From Plasticicumulans lactativorans (lineage in GTDB: Bacteria > Pseudomonadota > Gammaproteobacteria > Competibacterales > Competibacteraceae), in contig NZ_SLWY01000008.1 in the NCBI RefSeq assembly GCF_004341245.1, positions 62,001-126,000 of the forward strand: a DNA stretch of 64,000 nt, written 5' to 3'. The translations under genes were made by a program, and so were the position numbers. Below, piece by piece: positions 30,830 to 39,072 of this stretch; the first letter of the stretch is position 1, and each line of letters opens with the position of its first letter. Under the pieces are notes generated by a model. The model ran no database searches, was not told the origin of the DNA, and was given only the letters and a program-made list of their open reading frames with translations.

Positions 30830-31576
30830 TCACTCCTCGAAGCGGCGCGGCGCCGGCGGCGGGTTGCCGTCGTGGATCAGGCTGCGCCGGCGCTCGAGGT
30901 AGGCGTCGCGCACCTGGGTGTAGCGGTCGAGCAGCGCGCCCTCGACGACGCGCTCGCTGCGCAGCAGGTCGGCGCGGCGGTCGACCAGGCGCAGCGCGAC
31001 CGCGGAGTTGCGCAGCGGGATGTTGTGGACCTCCCACACCGGGTCGATGTTGAAGGCGTCGACGGCGAGGCCGGCGGTGTCGCGCCAGGTGCTCGGGCCG
31101 AGCAGCGGCAGCACCAGGTAGCCGCCCTCGCCCAGCCCCCAGACGCCGAGCGTCTGCCCGAAGTCCTCGGTGTGCTTGGGCGAGATGGAGAGCGCGGTGG
31201 CGACGTCGAACAGGCCGAGCAGGCCGAAGGTGCTGTTGAAGACGATGCGGGTCAGGTCCCCCAGCGCCGCCTCGGGCTTGCACTGCAGCAGGTTGTTGGT
31301 GAGCACCACCACGTCGCCGAGGTTGCCGAAGAAATCGGTGACGCGATCGTCGACGAACTGCGGCGTCACCGCCTGGTAGCCCTGCGCCAGCGGCTTGACC
31401 ACGGCGCGGTCGAGGGTGTCGTTGACCTCGAACATCCAGCGGTTGTAGCGCGGCAGCGTGTCGAGGGCCTCGGGGTCGAGTTCGCCCGATGCCGGCGACG
31501 AGGCGCAGGCGCCGAGCAGCACGGCGAGGCACACGCCCGCCAGGAGGCGCACGGGAGCGGCGGGTAACGGGTTCAT
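30830..31576 (-). CDS. mlaA: Outer-membrane lipoprotein MlaA (VacJ family)
   Basis: The 248-residue lipoprotein removes misplaced phospholipids from the outer leaflet of the outer membrane as the first part of the Mla pathway. The lipobox VLLGAC is near residue 24. Family signatures are YNRWMFEVNDTLDRAVVKP, NNLLQCKPEAALGDLTR and GVWGLGEGGYLVLPLLGPS. AGGAAG precedes the ATG at 31576; the longer reading from 31618 lacks such a site. The mlaBCDEF genes are not in the window. Confidence 0.93.
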   Translation of the reverse strand: MNPLPAAPVRLLAGVCLAVLLGACASSPASGELDPEALDTLPRYNRWMFEVNDTLDRAVVKPLAQGYQAVTPQFVDDRVTDFFGNLGDVVVLTNNLLQCKPEAALGDLTRIVFNSTFGLLGLFDVATALSISPKHTEDFGQTLGVWGLGEGGYLVLPLLGPSTWRDTAGLAVDAFNIDPVWEVHNIPLRNSAVALRLVDRRADLLRSERVVEGALLDRYTQVRDAYLERRRSLIHDGNPPPAPRRFEE

Positions 31577-31772
31577 CGGCGGGACTTCCTTGCGGGCTGG
31601 CTGGAGCGGGCGGGGCATGATAATCCGCCGGCCGCGCAGCGCACACCCTCGCCACCCGGCCGCCGGCTGCGCCCTGCCCCGCCGCGGCGCGTAAATCGTC
31701 GTCGTCGCACGAACCGCGATGCCCGCTTATCGGTCACACTGGATGCAGGCTCGATCATCGAGGGCGAGGTCC

Positions 31773-32309
31773 ATGTTCCGCTGGCTGCTGCTCGTCTGTC
31801 TGCTGGTGCCCGGCTTCGCCGCCGCCGACGAATGCCCGGCCCTGCTCGATTACCGCTTCCGCACGCTCGGCGAGGAGCACGCGCAGTCGCTGTGCGAGGC
31901 GCACCGCGGCCAGGTGCTGCTGGTGGTGAACACCGCCAGCAAGTGCGGCTTCACGCCGCAGTTCGACGGACTCGAAGACCTGCAGCGGCGTTACGGCGCG
32001 CGCGGCTTCGCGGTGCTCGGCTTCCCGTCGAACGATTTCGCCCAGGATCCGGAAGGCGAGCACGCGATCCGCGACTTCTGCCAGCTCACCTACGGTGTCG
32101 AGTTCCCGATGTACGAGAAGACCCACGTCGCCGCGGGCACGGCGCAGCACCCGTTCTTCCGCGCCCTCAGCGCCGCGGGCGGCCAGGCGCCGGCGTGGAA
32201 CTTCCACAAATACCTGATCGACCGCAGCGGGCACCTGGTTGCGAGCTTCCCGTCGCGGGTCGAACCCGGCGACCCGCGCCTGCGCGCGGCGATCGAAGCA
32301 CTGCTGTGA
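31773..32309 (+). CDS. Exported glutathione peroxidase family protein
   Basis: The 178-residue protein has a Sec signal peptide (MFRWLLLVCLLVPGFAAA), so it acts in the periplasm. That is less usual for this family. The peroxidatic Cys lies in VNTASKCGFTPQ, the conserved Gln is in that same motif region, and Trp-Asn lie in AWNFHKYLID near residue 145. The enzyme should reduce hydroperoxides, probably with thioredoxin-like donors rather than glutathione. GAGGTCC precedes the ATG. It is divergent from mlaA across 196 bases with no other gene. Confidence 0.88.
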   Translation: MFRWLLLVCLLVPGFAAADECPALLDYRFRTLGEEHAQSLCEAHRGQVLLVVNTASKCGFTPQFDGLEDLQRRYGARGFAVLGFPSNDFAQDPEGEHAIRDFCQLTYGVEFPMYEKTHVAAGTAQHPFFRALSAAGGQAPAWNFHKYLIDRSGHLVASFPSRVEPGDPRLRAAIEALL

Positions 32310-32332
32310 CCCACCCACCGGAGACCGCGCCC

Positions 32333-32797
32333 ATGAGCACGCTCGCCCACCCGCTGCCCGACGCCAGCCGGGCCCCCGACTTCGCGCGCGCGCTCGCCTA
32401 CCTCGGCCTGCTGCCCTTCGTGCTGCCCACCGCGACCCTGCTGCTCGGCCCGGCCGGCTGGCACGCCGCGGCGCTCGACGCGCTGCGCGCCTACGGCGCG
32501 GTGATCCTGAGCTTCCTCGGCGCCGTGCACTGGGGGCTCGGGCTGCGCGAGCCCGCGCTGGCGCAGCGCTGGCACGTGTTCGGCTGGGGCGTGCTGCCGG
32601 CGCTCACCGGCTGGATCGCCCTGCTGCTGCCGGTGGGCGGCGGGCTGACGCTGCTGATCGGCGGCTACGTGCTGCAGTACGGCGCCGACCGCCACGCCAC
32701 GCTGCTCGACGCCCTGCCGCTGTGGTACGAGCGGCTGCGCCTGCGGCTCAGCGTGGTGATGCTCGGCTGCCTGGTGCTGGCGCGCGTGGCGCCGTAG
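32333..32797 (+). CDS. DUF3429 membrane protein
   Basis: The 154-residue inner-membrane protein has five or so hydrophobic segments and the DUF3429 pattern FLGAVHWGLGL near residue 65, followed by WGVLPALTGWIALLL. The family has no established function. It follows the glutathione peroxidase gene by 23 bases and is probably co-transcribed. GGAG (from CACCGGAGACC) serves as ribosome-binding site. Confidence 0.85.
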   Translation: MSTLAHPLPDASRAPDFARALAYLGLLPFVLPTATLLLGPAGWHAAALDALRAYGAVILSFLGAVHWGLGLREPALAQRWHVFGWGVLPALTGWIALLLPVGGGLTLLIGGYVLQYGADRHATLLDALPLWYERLRLRLSVVMLGCLVLARVAP

Positions 32798-32801
32798 CCG
32801 G

Positions 32802-33260
32802 CTACAGCAGGCGGTCGAGCATCGCGTGCAGGGTCAGGATGTGGCGGGTGTTGGCGGCGAGATCGGCACGCCCGACCCGCGACGCGGCCCGCACGTACAG
32901 TTCGGTGCCGCAATCGGCGACCTTGAGTTCGATGGTGACGTCGTCCTTGAACTTGAGCAGCTGCGTGCTCACCGCCGCGTGCAGCGCGTAGGTCTCCGGG
33001 TGGCGCTCGACGACGTCCCAGCCGAGCACGTTGACGGCGTGCTCGACGCGCTCGTAGAGCCGCCCCGGTGACATCCGGTAGCAGCGCAGCTCCAGCTCCG
33101 GAAACTCGTGGTGGCGGCGCGTCTCGGCGACGTTGCGGGTGAGGTAGGTCCACAGCCGCCACCCCATGCCCGGCGGATCGTTGATCGGCGGGTTGTTCAG
33201 CACGATGGCGCCGACGATCAGGCAGCCGGCGGCCGCGATCAGCGTGACCAGGATTTCCAT
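32802..33260 (-). CDS. DUF1499 protein
   Basis: The 152-residue protein has one N-terminal transmembrane helix (MEILVTLIAAAGCLIVGAIV) and a DUF1499 domain (ERVEHAVNVLGWDVVERH, then TIELKVADCGTELYVRAASRVG and the C-terminal HILTLHAMLDRLL). The family is of unknown function. GGAGGG before the ATG at 33260 decides the start over ATG at 33281. It is convergent with the DUF3429 gene. Confidence 0.85.
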   Translation of the reverse strand: MEILVTLIAAAGCLIVGAIVLNNPPINDPPGMGWRLWTYLTRNVAETRRHHEFPELELRCYRMSPGRLYERVEHAVNVLGWDVVERHPETYALHAAVSTQLLKFKDDVTIELKVADCGTELYVRAASRVGRADLAANTRHILTLHAMLDRLL

Positions 33261-33356
33261 CAGGCGTCGCCCTCCGCACATCGGACCCTACCTTCCCGCA
33301 GCCCGCGGTCGTCGGCGGTAGACCGCCGCCCCGGCGGCGCGTTCGCCGCCGCACCC

Positions 33357-34091
33357 TCAGCCGAGGTCGCCCCACAGCGCCTGCAGCGCCGCCAGCGCGG
33401 CGACGCCGGCGGTCTCGGTGCGCATCACCCGCGGCCCGAGGTGCACGCCCTGCCAGCCCGCCGCCGTCGCCGCGGCGATCTCGCCGTCGCCGAGCCCGCC
33501 TTCGGGGCCGATCAGCAGCGTCACCGCGCCGCCCGGTGCCGGCAGCGCGCGCAGGCCGGTGCCGGCCTGCGGGTCGAGCAGCAGCCGCAGGCCTTCGCCG
33601 CCGCCCGCGGCCAGCCAGTCGCCGAGCCGCGCCGGGGCGGCGAGCGGCGGCACGCGGTTGCGCCCCGACTGCTCGCACGCCGCCACCAGCACGCCCTGCC
33701 AGTGCTCGACGCGGCGCGCCAGGCGCTCGCCGTCGAGCTGCACCACCGAGCGCTCGGCGAGCAGCGGCTGCACCGCCGCCACGCCGAGCTCCACCGCCTT
33801 CTGCAGCGTGTAGTCCATGCGCTCGCCCTTCGACACCCCCTGCGCCAGCACCACGCGCAGCGGCGACTCCGCCTCGCGCGCATGCGCCGCGAGCACCCGC
33901 GCCGTCGCCGCGCGCCGCTCCACCGCCACCAGCTCGGCCGCGTACTCGCCGCCGTGGCCGTCGAACAGCGTCAGCGCATCGCCCACGCGCAGGCGCAGCA
34001 CCCGCACCGCGTGGTTGAACGCGTTGGCGTCGAGCGCGACCCGCTCACCGGCGGCGAGGGGGGTGGGCAGGTACAGGCGCGGCGGCTTCAT
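33357..34091 (-). CDS. rsmE: 16S rRNA m3U1498 methyltransferase RsmE
   Basis: The 244-residue SPOUT-class enzyme methylates U1498 of 16S rRNA. An N-terminal PUA-like domain ([19 protein letters not shown]) is followed by the knotted core with [37 protein letters not shown] and [17 protein letters not shown]. Length and order are normal. It is divergent from xthA across 152 bases. Confidence 0.95.
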   Translation of the reverse strand: MKPPRLYLPTPLAAGERVALDANAFNHAVRVLRLRVGDALTLFDGHGGEYAAELVAVERRAATARVLAAHAREAESPLRVVLAQGVSKGERMDYTLQKAVELGVAAVQPLLAERSVVQLDGERLARRVEHWQGVLVAACEQSGRNRVPPLAAPARLGDWLAAGGGEGLRLLLDPQAGTGLRALPAPGGAVTLLIGPEGGLGDGEIAAATAAGWQGVHLGPRVMRTETAGVAALAALQALWGDLG

Positions 34092-34243
34092 GCGGCATCC
34101 CCGGTGACGGACCGCGGCGGATTGTACGGGGCGACCGCGGCGCTGGCTTTCACCGGGATGCGGATTCGCGACATCATCCGCCGCCACACCGCCGGCCACC
34201 CCACCCCGCAGGAGGCCGCGCCCGCGCCGGCGCGGACAAGCCC

Positions 34244-35011
34244 TTGAAGATCGCCACCTGGAACGTCAATTCGCTGAAGGTGCGCCTGCCGCAGGTGCTC
34301 GACTGGCTCGCCGCGGTCGAGCCCGCGGTGCTCGCGCTGCAGGAGACCAAGCTGCAGGACGCCGACTTCCCCGCCGAGGCGATCCGCGCCGCCGGCTACC
34401 ACGTGGTCTACGCCGGGCAGAAGACCTACAACGGCGTGGCGGTGCTCGCCCGCACCGCGCCGGCGGAGGTGCACACCGATCTGCCGGGGCTCGCCGACCC
34501 GCAGCGGCGCGTGCTCGGCGCCACCGTCGGCGACGTGCGCGTGCTCGACCTGTACGTGCCGAACGGGCAGGCGGTCGGCAGCGACAAGTACGCCTACAAG
34601 CTCGACTGGCTCGACAAGCTCGCCGCCTACGTCGAGGCGCAGCTGGCCGCGCACCCGCGGCTGGTGGTGCTCGGCGACTTCAACATCGCCCCCGAGGACC
34701 GCGACGTGCACGACCCCGAGGCCTGGCGCGGGCAGATCCTGTGCTCGGAGCCTGAGCGCGCGGCCTTCCGCCGCCTGCTCGGCCTGGGGCTCGTCGACAG
34801 CTTCCGCCTGTTCGAGCAGGCGCCGGCGAGCTTCTCGTGGTGGGACTACCGCCAGGGCGGCTTCCGCCGCAACCTCGGGCTGCGCATCGACCACATCCTG
34901 GTGTCGCCGGCGCTCGCCGGCGCCTGCACCGGGTGCGGCATCGACACCGCGCCGCGCAGGCTCGAACGCCCCTCCGATCACGCGCCGGTGGTCGCCGAGT
35001 TCACCGACTGA
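34244..35011 (+). CDS. xthA: Exodeoxyribonuclease III
   Basis: The 255-residue AP endonuclease and 3'-5' exonuclease repairs abasic sites. Motifs are [26 protein letters not shown] (metal Glu), [32 protein letters not shown] and the final [11 protein letters not shown]. The start is a TTG at 34244, directly before KIATWNVNS; no ATG fits and the family begins at this point. It ends 21 bases before a convergent small membrane gene. Confidence 0.95.
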   Translation: MKIATWNVNSLKVRLPQVLDWLAAVEPAVLALQETKLQDADFPAEAIRAAGYHVVYAGQKTYNGVAVLARTAPAEVHTDLPGLADPQRRVLGATVGDVRVLDLYVPNGQAVGSDKYAYKLDWLDKLAAYVEAQLAAHPRLVVLGDFNIAPEDRDVHDPEAWRGQILCSEPERAAFRRLLGLGLVDSFRLFEQAPASFSWWDYRQGGFRRNLGLRIDHILVSPALAGACTGCGIDTAPRRLERPSDHAPVVAEFTD

Positions 35012-35031
35012 CCCCGCCGCCCCCGCGCGCG

Positions 35032-35268
35032 TCAGGACCCGGACGGCGGGCGCGTCAGCGCGGTGACGATGCGCCGCACCAGCGGCGTCACCACCAGCGC
35101 GCAGGGAAAGGCGATGACCCAGGCGACGCCGAAGGCGTGCAGCCACAGGCGCACGAAACCCGGCACCGGGCCGAGGTTGACCAGCGTCAGCACGCCCGAC
35201 ATCAGGAAGGACATGAACAGCGACATGAACAGCGCGAACAGCCACGGGGCGAAGCGCGCAGGCAGCAT
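35032..35268 (-). CDS. DUF2798 small membrane protein
   Basis: The 78-residue protein has two transmembrane helices and the DUF2798 pattern SFLMSGVLTLVNLG, then WVIAFPCALVVTPLVRRIV. The family is of unknown function. It lies 48 bases downstream of the EamA transporter on the same strand. Confidence 0.85.
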   Translation of the reverse strand: MLPARFAPWLFALFMSLFMSFLMSGVLTLVNLGPVPGFVRLWLHAFGVAWVIAFPCALVVTPLVRRIVTALTRPPSGS

Positions 35269-35316
35269 GCGGGGCTCCCGGAAGGCGGTGGCCGGCGCGG
35301 GCCGCCCGCTCGCGGC

Positions 35317-36189
35317 TCAGGCGGCCGTGGCGCGCGGGCGCCACGAGGCCAGCAGCGCGCCGCCAACGATCAGCGCGCAGGCCGCGCCCACCTGCCAGCG
35401 CGGCTCGGCGTGCCCGGCGAGGATCAGCAGCAGCGTCGACAACAGCGGCGCGGCGTAGCTGAACACCCCGAGCAGCTGGATGTCGCCGTGCTTGGTGCCG
35501 TGGTCCCAGACGAAGAACGCCGCACCGAGCGGCCCGAGCCCCATCACCAGCGCCGCCAGCCACTGCCCGGCCGAGGGCACCACGGTGCGCTCGAAGGCGA
35601 GGTGGCTGAGCAGCCCGAGCAGCGCCACGGCCAGGCAGATGCCGGCGACCACGCCGGTGGGCGTGTGCGCGTAGCGGCGGTTCGCCACCGAGTATGCGGC
35701 CCAGGTCAGCGCGCAGCCGAGCGCGGCGAGGTAGCCCGGCAGGTACTCCAGGCGCAGGCGGGTGTCGCCGCCGGCGACGATCAGCCAGGCGCCGGCCAGC
35801 CCGCACAGGCTGCCGGCGACGTGGCGCGCGCGCAGCCGCTCGCCCGGCAGCAGCGCCGAGAACAGCACGATCAGCGTCGGCCACAGGTAGTTGATCAGGT
35901 TGGCGTCGACCGGCGGCGCCTTGGCCAGGGCGATGAAGTACAGCGCGTGGTAGCCGAACAGCCCGCCCACCCCCAGCGCCCACACCGGCCAGGGCTGGCG
36001 CAGCGCGCCCAGGCCCTCGCGCCGCGCGAGCACCGCGAGCCCGAGCCCGCCGCCGATGGCGAAGGTGATCGCGAGCAGCTGGAACGGCGGCAGGCCGCCG
36101 GCGAGGGTGGTCAGCAGGGCGAGCAGCGCCCACAGCAGGATGGCGGTGGCGCCGATCAGCGTGGCGCGCAGGCGGGGGGTGACGGGCAT
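35317..36189 (-). CDS. EamA/DMT-family transporter, YddG-like
   Basis: The 290-residue inner-membrane protein has ten predicted transmembrane helices arranged as two EamA repeats. It opens RATLIGATAILLWALLALL and includes PPVDANLINYLWPTLIVLFSALL. This pattern resembles YddG-type exporters of aromatic amino acids. The exported compound is not determined by sequence. The start at 36189 gives the standard length; a much longer frame upstream overlaps the pirin gene and is not real. Confidence 0.85.
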   Translation of the reverse strand: MPVTPRLRATLIGATAILLWALLALLTTLAGGLPPFQLLAITFAIGGGLGLAVLARREGLGALRQPWPVWALGVGGLFGYHALYFIALAKAPPVDANLINYLWPTLIVLFSALLPGERLRARHVAGSLCGLAGAWLIVAGGDTRLRLEYLPGYLAALGCALTWAAYSVANRRYAHTPTGVVAGICLAVALLGLLSHLAFERTVVPSAGQWLAALVMGLGPLGAAFFVWDHGTKHGDIQLLGVFSYAAPLLSTLLLILAGHAEPRWQVGAACALIVGGALLASWRPRATAA

Positions 36190-36305
36190 GGCGCTGCGGG
36201 TTCCGGTCGCGGGCGGGTGCGCAGTGTGCCGCAAGCGCGTGCCGCCGGGGGGCGTGCCGCGCCCGCGCGTGCCGACGGGTTGACGGCACGCGCGGGCGAC
36301 GGCGT

Positions 36306-37187
36306 TCAGGCGCCGAGGCGCCCGGCGCGGTAGTCGGCGACCGCCTGCTGGATCTCGGCCTGCGTGTTCATCACGAACGGGCCGTACTGCACGATCGGCT
36401 CGCCGAGCGGGCGGCCGGCGATCAGCAGCGCGCGGGCGGGGCCGTCGGCGTGCAGCACCACGCCGTCGGCCTGCGCCGCGTTGGCGAGGATCGCCATGCG
36501 CTGCGCCGGCACCTCGGCGCCGTCGATGCGCAGCGTCCCGCGGTAGACGTAGACGAAGGCGTTGTGCCCCGCCGGCAGCGCCTGCGCGAAACGCGCCCCG
36601 GCCGGCAGGTGCAGGTCGAGGTAGAGCGGCTCGGTCACCGGCCGCTCGACCGCGCCGGCCGTGCCGTGGCTCGACCCGGCGATCACCCGCACCGTGACGC
36701 CGTCGGCGGTGACGAACTCCGGGATCTCCGCGCTCGGGATGTCGCGGTACCAGGGCGCGGTGAGCTTGTCGCGCGCCGGCAGGTTGAGCCAGAGCTGGAA
36801 GCCCTCCATCAGCCCCTCCTCCTGCTCCGGCAGCTCGGAGTGGATCACCCCGTGCCCGGCCACCATCCACTGCACGCCGCCGTTCTGCAGCAGGCCCTCG
36901 TGGCCGGCGCTGTCGCGGTGGCGCATACGCCCGGCGAGCATGTAGGTGATGGTCTCGAAGCCGCGGTGCGGGTGGTCGGGGAAGCCGGCGATGTAGTCGT
37001 CGGCCCGGTCCGAACCGAAGGCGTCGAGCATCAGGAAGGGGTCGAGGCGGCGCTGCAGGGTGTGGTCGAGCACCCGCGTGAGCCGCACGCCGGCACCGTC
37101 GGAGGTCGCCTGCCCGGCGACCAGGCCCTGCACCGGGCGCGGCCGCCGCACGGTTTCGGCGGCCACAGGGATGGCGTTTGCATTCAT
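36306..37187 (-). CDS. Pirin family protein
   Basis: The 293-residue bicupin has the Pirin N-terminal domain with metal-binding DHPHRGFETITYMLAG near residue 70 and HSELPEQEEG near 118. A Pirin_C domain follows. Bacterial pirins often act as quercetinase-like dioxygenases or as regulators. GAGGTG before the ATG at 37187 decides the start over a GTG three codons earlier. It follows the azoreductase gene by 31 bases. The pair under a divergent LysR gene is a common stress-response arrangement. Confidence 0.92.
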   Translation of the reverse strand: MNANAIPVAAETVRRPRPVQGLVAGQATSDGAGVRLTRVLDHTLQRRLDPFLMLDAFGSDRADDYIAGFPDHPHRGFETITYMLAGRMRHRDSAGHEGLLQNGGVQWMVAGHGVIHSELPEQEEGLMEGFQLWLNLPARDKLTAPWYRDIPSAEIPEFVTADGVTVRVIAGSSHGTAGAVERPVTEPLYLDLHLPAGARFAQALPAGHNAFVYVYRGTLRIDGAEVPAQRMAILANAAQADGVVLHADGPARALLIAGRPLGEPIVQYGPFVMNTQAEIQQAVADYRAGRLGA

Positions 37188-37218
37188 GGTCTGCACCTCG
37201 TGGACGGGGTTCGGGGTT

Positions 37219-37818
37219 TCAGGCGGCCAGCGCCGCGATCTCGGTCTCGGCCTGCGCGAAGGCTTCGCGCTCGGCGTCGGCGCCCATCGCCAGCCCCTCG
37301 GCGTAGATGAACTGCACGTCGGTCATGCCGAGGAAGGCGAGCACGGTCTTCAGGTACGGCACCTGCGAGTCCTTGGCGGTGTCGCGGTAGCGCCCGCCGC
37401 GGGTCAGCGCGACGTAGACCTTCTTGCCGGTGAGCAGCCCCTCGGGGCCGTTCTCGGTGTAGCGGAAGGTCACCCGCGCCCGGGCGATCGCGTCGATCCA
37501 GTTCTTGAGCTGCGCCGGCACGCCGAAGTTGTACATCGGCACGCCCAGCACCAGCGCGTCGGCGGCCTGGATCTCGGCGATCAGCGCGTCGTCGAGCGCG
37601 ACCCGCGCGGCCTGCTCGGCGGTGCGCTCCTCGGCCGGCGTGAACAGCGCGGCGAGCGCGGCCTCGTCGAGCGCCGGGTGCGGGGTGCGCGCCAGGCTGC
37701 GCACCGTCAGCGTCGCCTCGGGCGCCGTCGCGCGCAGGCTGGTCACGATCGCGTTGGCGAGGCGGGTCGACTGGGAGTTGTCGTCGCGGGCGCTGGAGTT
37801 GATCTGCAGGATGTTCAT
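37219..37818 (-). CDS. azoR: FMN-dependent NADH-azoreductase (AzoR/AcpD family)
   Basis: The 199-residue flavodoxin-like enzyme reduces quinones and azo dyes with NADH. Motifs are [11 protein letters not shown] and [11 protein letters not shown] (phosphate-binding loop), [26 protein letters not shown] split across residues about 90-115, and VALTRGG near residue 143. It is divergent from the LysR gene and upstream of the pirin gene. The LysR product probably controls it. Confidence 0.93.
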   Translation of the reverse strand: MNILQINSSARDDNSQSTRLANAIVTSLRATAPEATLTVRSLARTPHPALDEAALAALFTPAEERTAEQAARVALDDALIAEIQAADALVLGVPMYNFGVPAQLKNWIDAIARARVTFRYTENGPEGLLTGKKVYVALTRGGRYRDTAKDSQVPYLKTVLAFLGMTDVQFIYAEGLAMGADAEREAFAQAETEIAALAA

Positions 37819-37862
37819 GGCGATCTCCGGATTGGCGGGTGGTCGATGGGCATACGTTAGGC

Positions 37863-37919
37863 GTTCCACCCATGCGCCAGAAGACGCTGGAATGGATAAG
37901 ATCGTTCCACCGGAGGAAC
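37863..37919. promoter_or_regulatory. Cluster of GTTCCA half-sites in the azoR-lysR divergent region
   Basis: TTCCA at 37864-37868 and TGGAA at 37888-37892 are inverted with a 19-base gap. GTTCC at 37904-37908 and GGAAC at 37915-37919 form a second palindrome that overlaps the ribosome-binding site of the LysR gene. The repeated half-site suggests LysR binding with autoregulation. This is inferred from symmetry only. Confidence 0.4.
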
Positions 37920-37924
37920 AATCC

Positions 37925-38848
37925 ATGCACATCGACCCCAACGACCTGCTGCTCTTCGCCCGCGTCGTCGAAGCCGGCAGCTTCAGCCGCGCCGCCGAGC
38001 GCGTGGGCCTGCCAAAATCCACCGTGTCACGGCGCGTCGCCGGGCTCGAAGCGGGCTTCGGCGAGCGCCTGCTGACGCGCACCACGCGCAAGCTGGTGCT
38101 CACCGAGTTCGGCCTGAGCCTGCTCGACCACGCCCGCCAAGTGGTCGCCGAGGTCGACGCCGTCGCCGCGCTCGCCGAACACCGCCAGGCCGAACCGAGC
38201 GGGCACCTGCGCGTGTCGATGCCCGGCGACTTCGCCTGCCTGGTGATCGCCCCGCTGCTCACCGAGTTCATCGCGCGCTACCCCGCGGTGGTGCTCGACA
38301 TCGACCTGTCGCCGCGGCGTGTCGACCTGATCGGCGAGAACTTCGACCTCGCGCTGCGCATGGGCGAACTCCCCGACGATGCCACCCTCGCCGCGCGGCG
38401 CGTCGGCGTGTTCAGCGTCGGCCTGTACGCCGCGCCCGCCTACCTCGAGCGCCGCGGCACCCCCGCCGGGCCCGACGAGTTGCTGCACCACGACGCCCTG
38501 CGCCTGCTGCCCCCCCACGGCGAGCCGCTGCCGTGGAGCCTCGGCCGCGGCCCCGAACGCTGGGAGCAGATCCCGCCCGGCCGCGCCGGCGCCAACTCCC
38601 CGGAACTGCTGGTGCGCCTGGCCCGCCTCGGCGCCGGCATCGTCGCCGTACCCGACCACTACGCCCAGCCCTACGTGGACGGCGGCGAACTCGTCGCCGT
38701 GCTCCCCGACTGGCGCCTGCCGCCGGTCACCGCCTGGGCGGTGTTCCCCGGCCGCCGGCTGATGCCGGCCAAGACCCGCGTGTTCATCGACCTGCTGGAA
38801 GAGCGCTTCACCCGCCGCTGCCCGCCACCACCCCCGGAGGGCGGCTAG
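37925..38848 (+). CDS. LysR-family transcriptional regulator
   Basis: The 307-residue regulator has the N-terminal helix-turn-helix ([20 protein letters not shown], then [17 protein letters not shown] and [15 protein letters not shown]) and a LysR substrate-binding domain from about residue 90 ([20 protein letters not shown]). GGAGG precedes the ATG. It is divergent from azoR and lies immediately upstream of the CRISPR-Cas locus on the same strand, with 220 bases between. Confidence 0.93.
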   Translation: MHIDPNDLLLFARVVEAGSFSRAAERVGLPKSTVSRRVAGLEAGFGERLLTRTTRKLVLTEFGLSLLDHARQVVAEVDAVAALAEHRQAEPSGHLRVSMPGDFACLVIAPLLTEFIARYPAVVLDIDLSPRRVDLIGENFDLALRMGELPDDATLAARRVGVFSVGLYAAPAYLERRGTPAGPDELLHHDALRLLPPHGEPLPWSLGRGPERWEQIPPGRAGANSPELLVRLARLGAGIVAVPDHYAQPYVDGGELVAVLPDWRLPPVTAWAVFPGRRLMPAKTRVFIDLLEERFTRRCPPPPPEGG

Positions 38849-38887
38849 GCGGGCGCCGCGCGGCCGGCTATTTTTCTTCGGGGCCGG

Positions 38888-38920
38888 CGGCGACAGGTGC
38901 AGGTTTTGAGCCTGTCGCCG
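38888..38920. promoter_or_regulatory. Hairpin upstream of the cas operon
   Basis: CGGCGACAGG at 38888-38897 pairs perfectly with CCTGTCGCCG at 38911-38920 around a 13-base loop. It lies between the LysR gene and cas3, just ahead of a small ORF with a strong ribosome-binding site. No U-run follows on the plus strand, so it is not a classic terminator. It could be an operator or an mRNA structure in the cas leader. Confidence 0.5.
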
Positions 38921-38958
38921 GCGAGGATGATGCCGCGCCCCACGGTAAGGAGCCCCCG

Positions 38959-39072
38959 ATGCACCGCACCCCCGTTTCCGCCCCGCCCGTGCCCTGCCAA
39001 CGCTCACGCGCCGCCGGCCTGGCCCCGCACCGTGCCGGTGCCGCCCATGCGCGGCCGAGGCAGCGCGCATGA
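38959..39072 (+). CDS. Small ORF coupled to cas3, possible leader peptide
   Basis: AAGGAG six bases before ATG opens a 37-codon frame (MHRTPVSAPPVPCQ to ARPRQRA) rich in Arg, Ala, Pro and His. Its TGA overlaps the cas3 ATG as ATGA. The cas3 start itself has only a weak upstream GAGG, so ribosomes finishing this ORF could deliver translation to cas3. The peptide resembles no known family. It may be a leader peptide, a small accessory protein, or chance. Confidence 0.5.
   Translation: MHRTPVSAPPVPCQRSRAAGLAPHRAGAAHARPRQRA

Noticed and set aside
38849-38958. Hairpin at 38888-38920 as a terminator of the LysR gene
   Set aside because: No U-run follows on the plus strand; the T-rich stretch lies before it, so a simple terminator reading does not fit.
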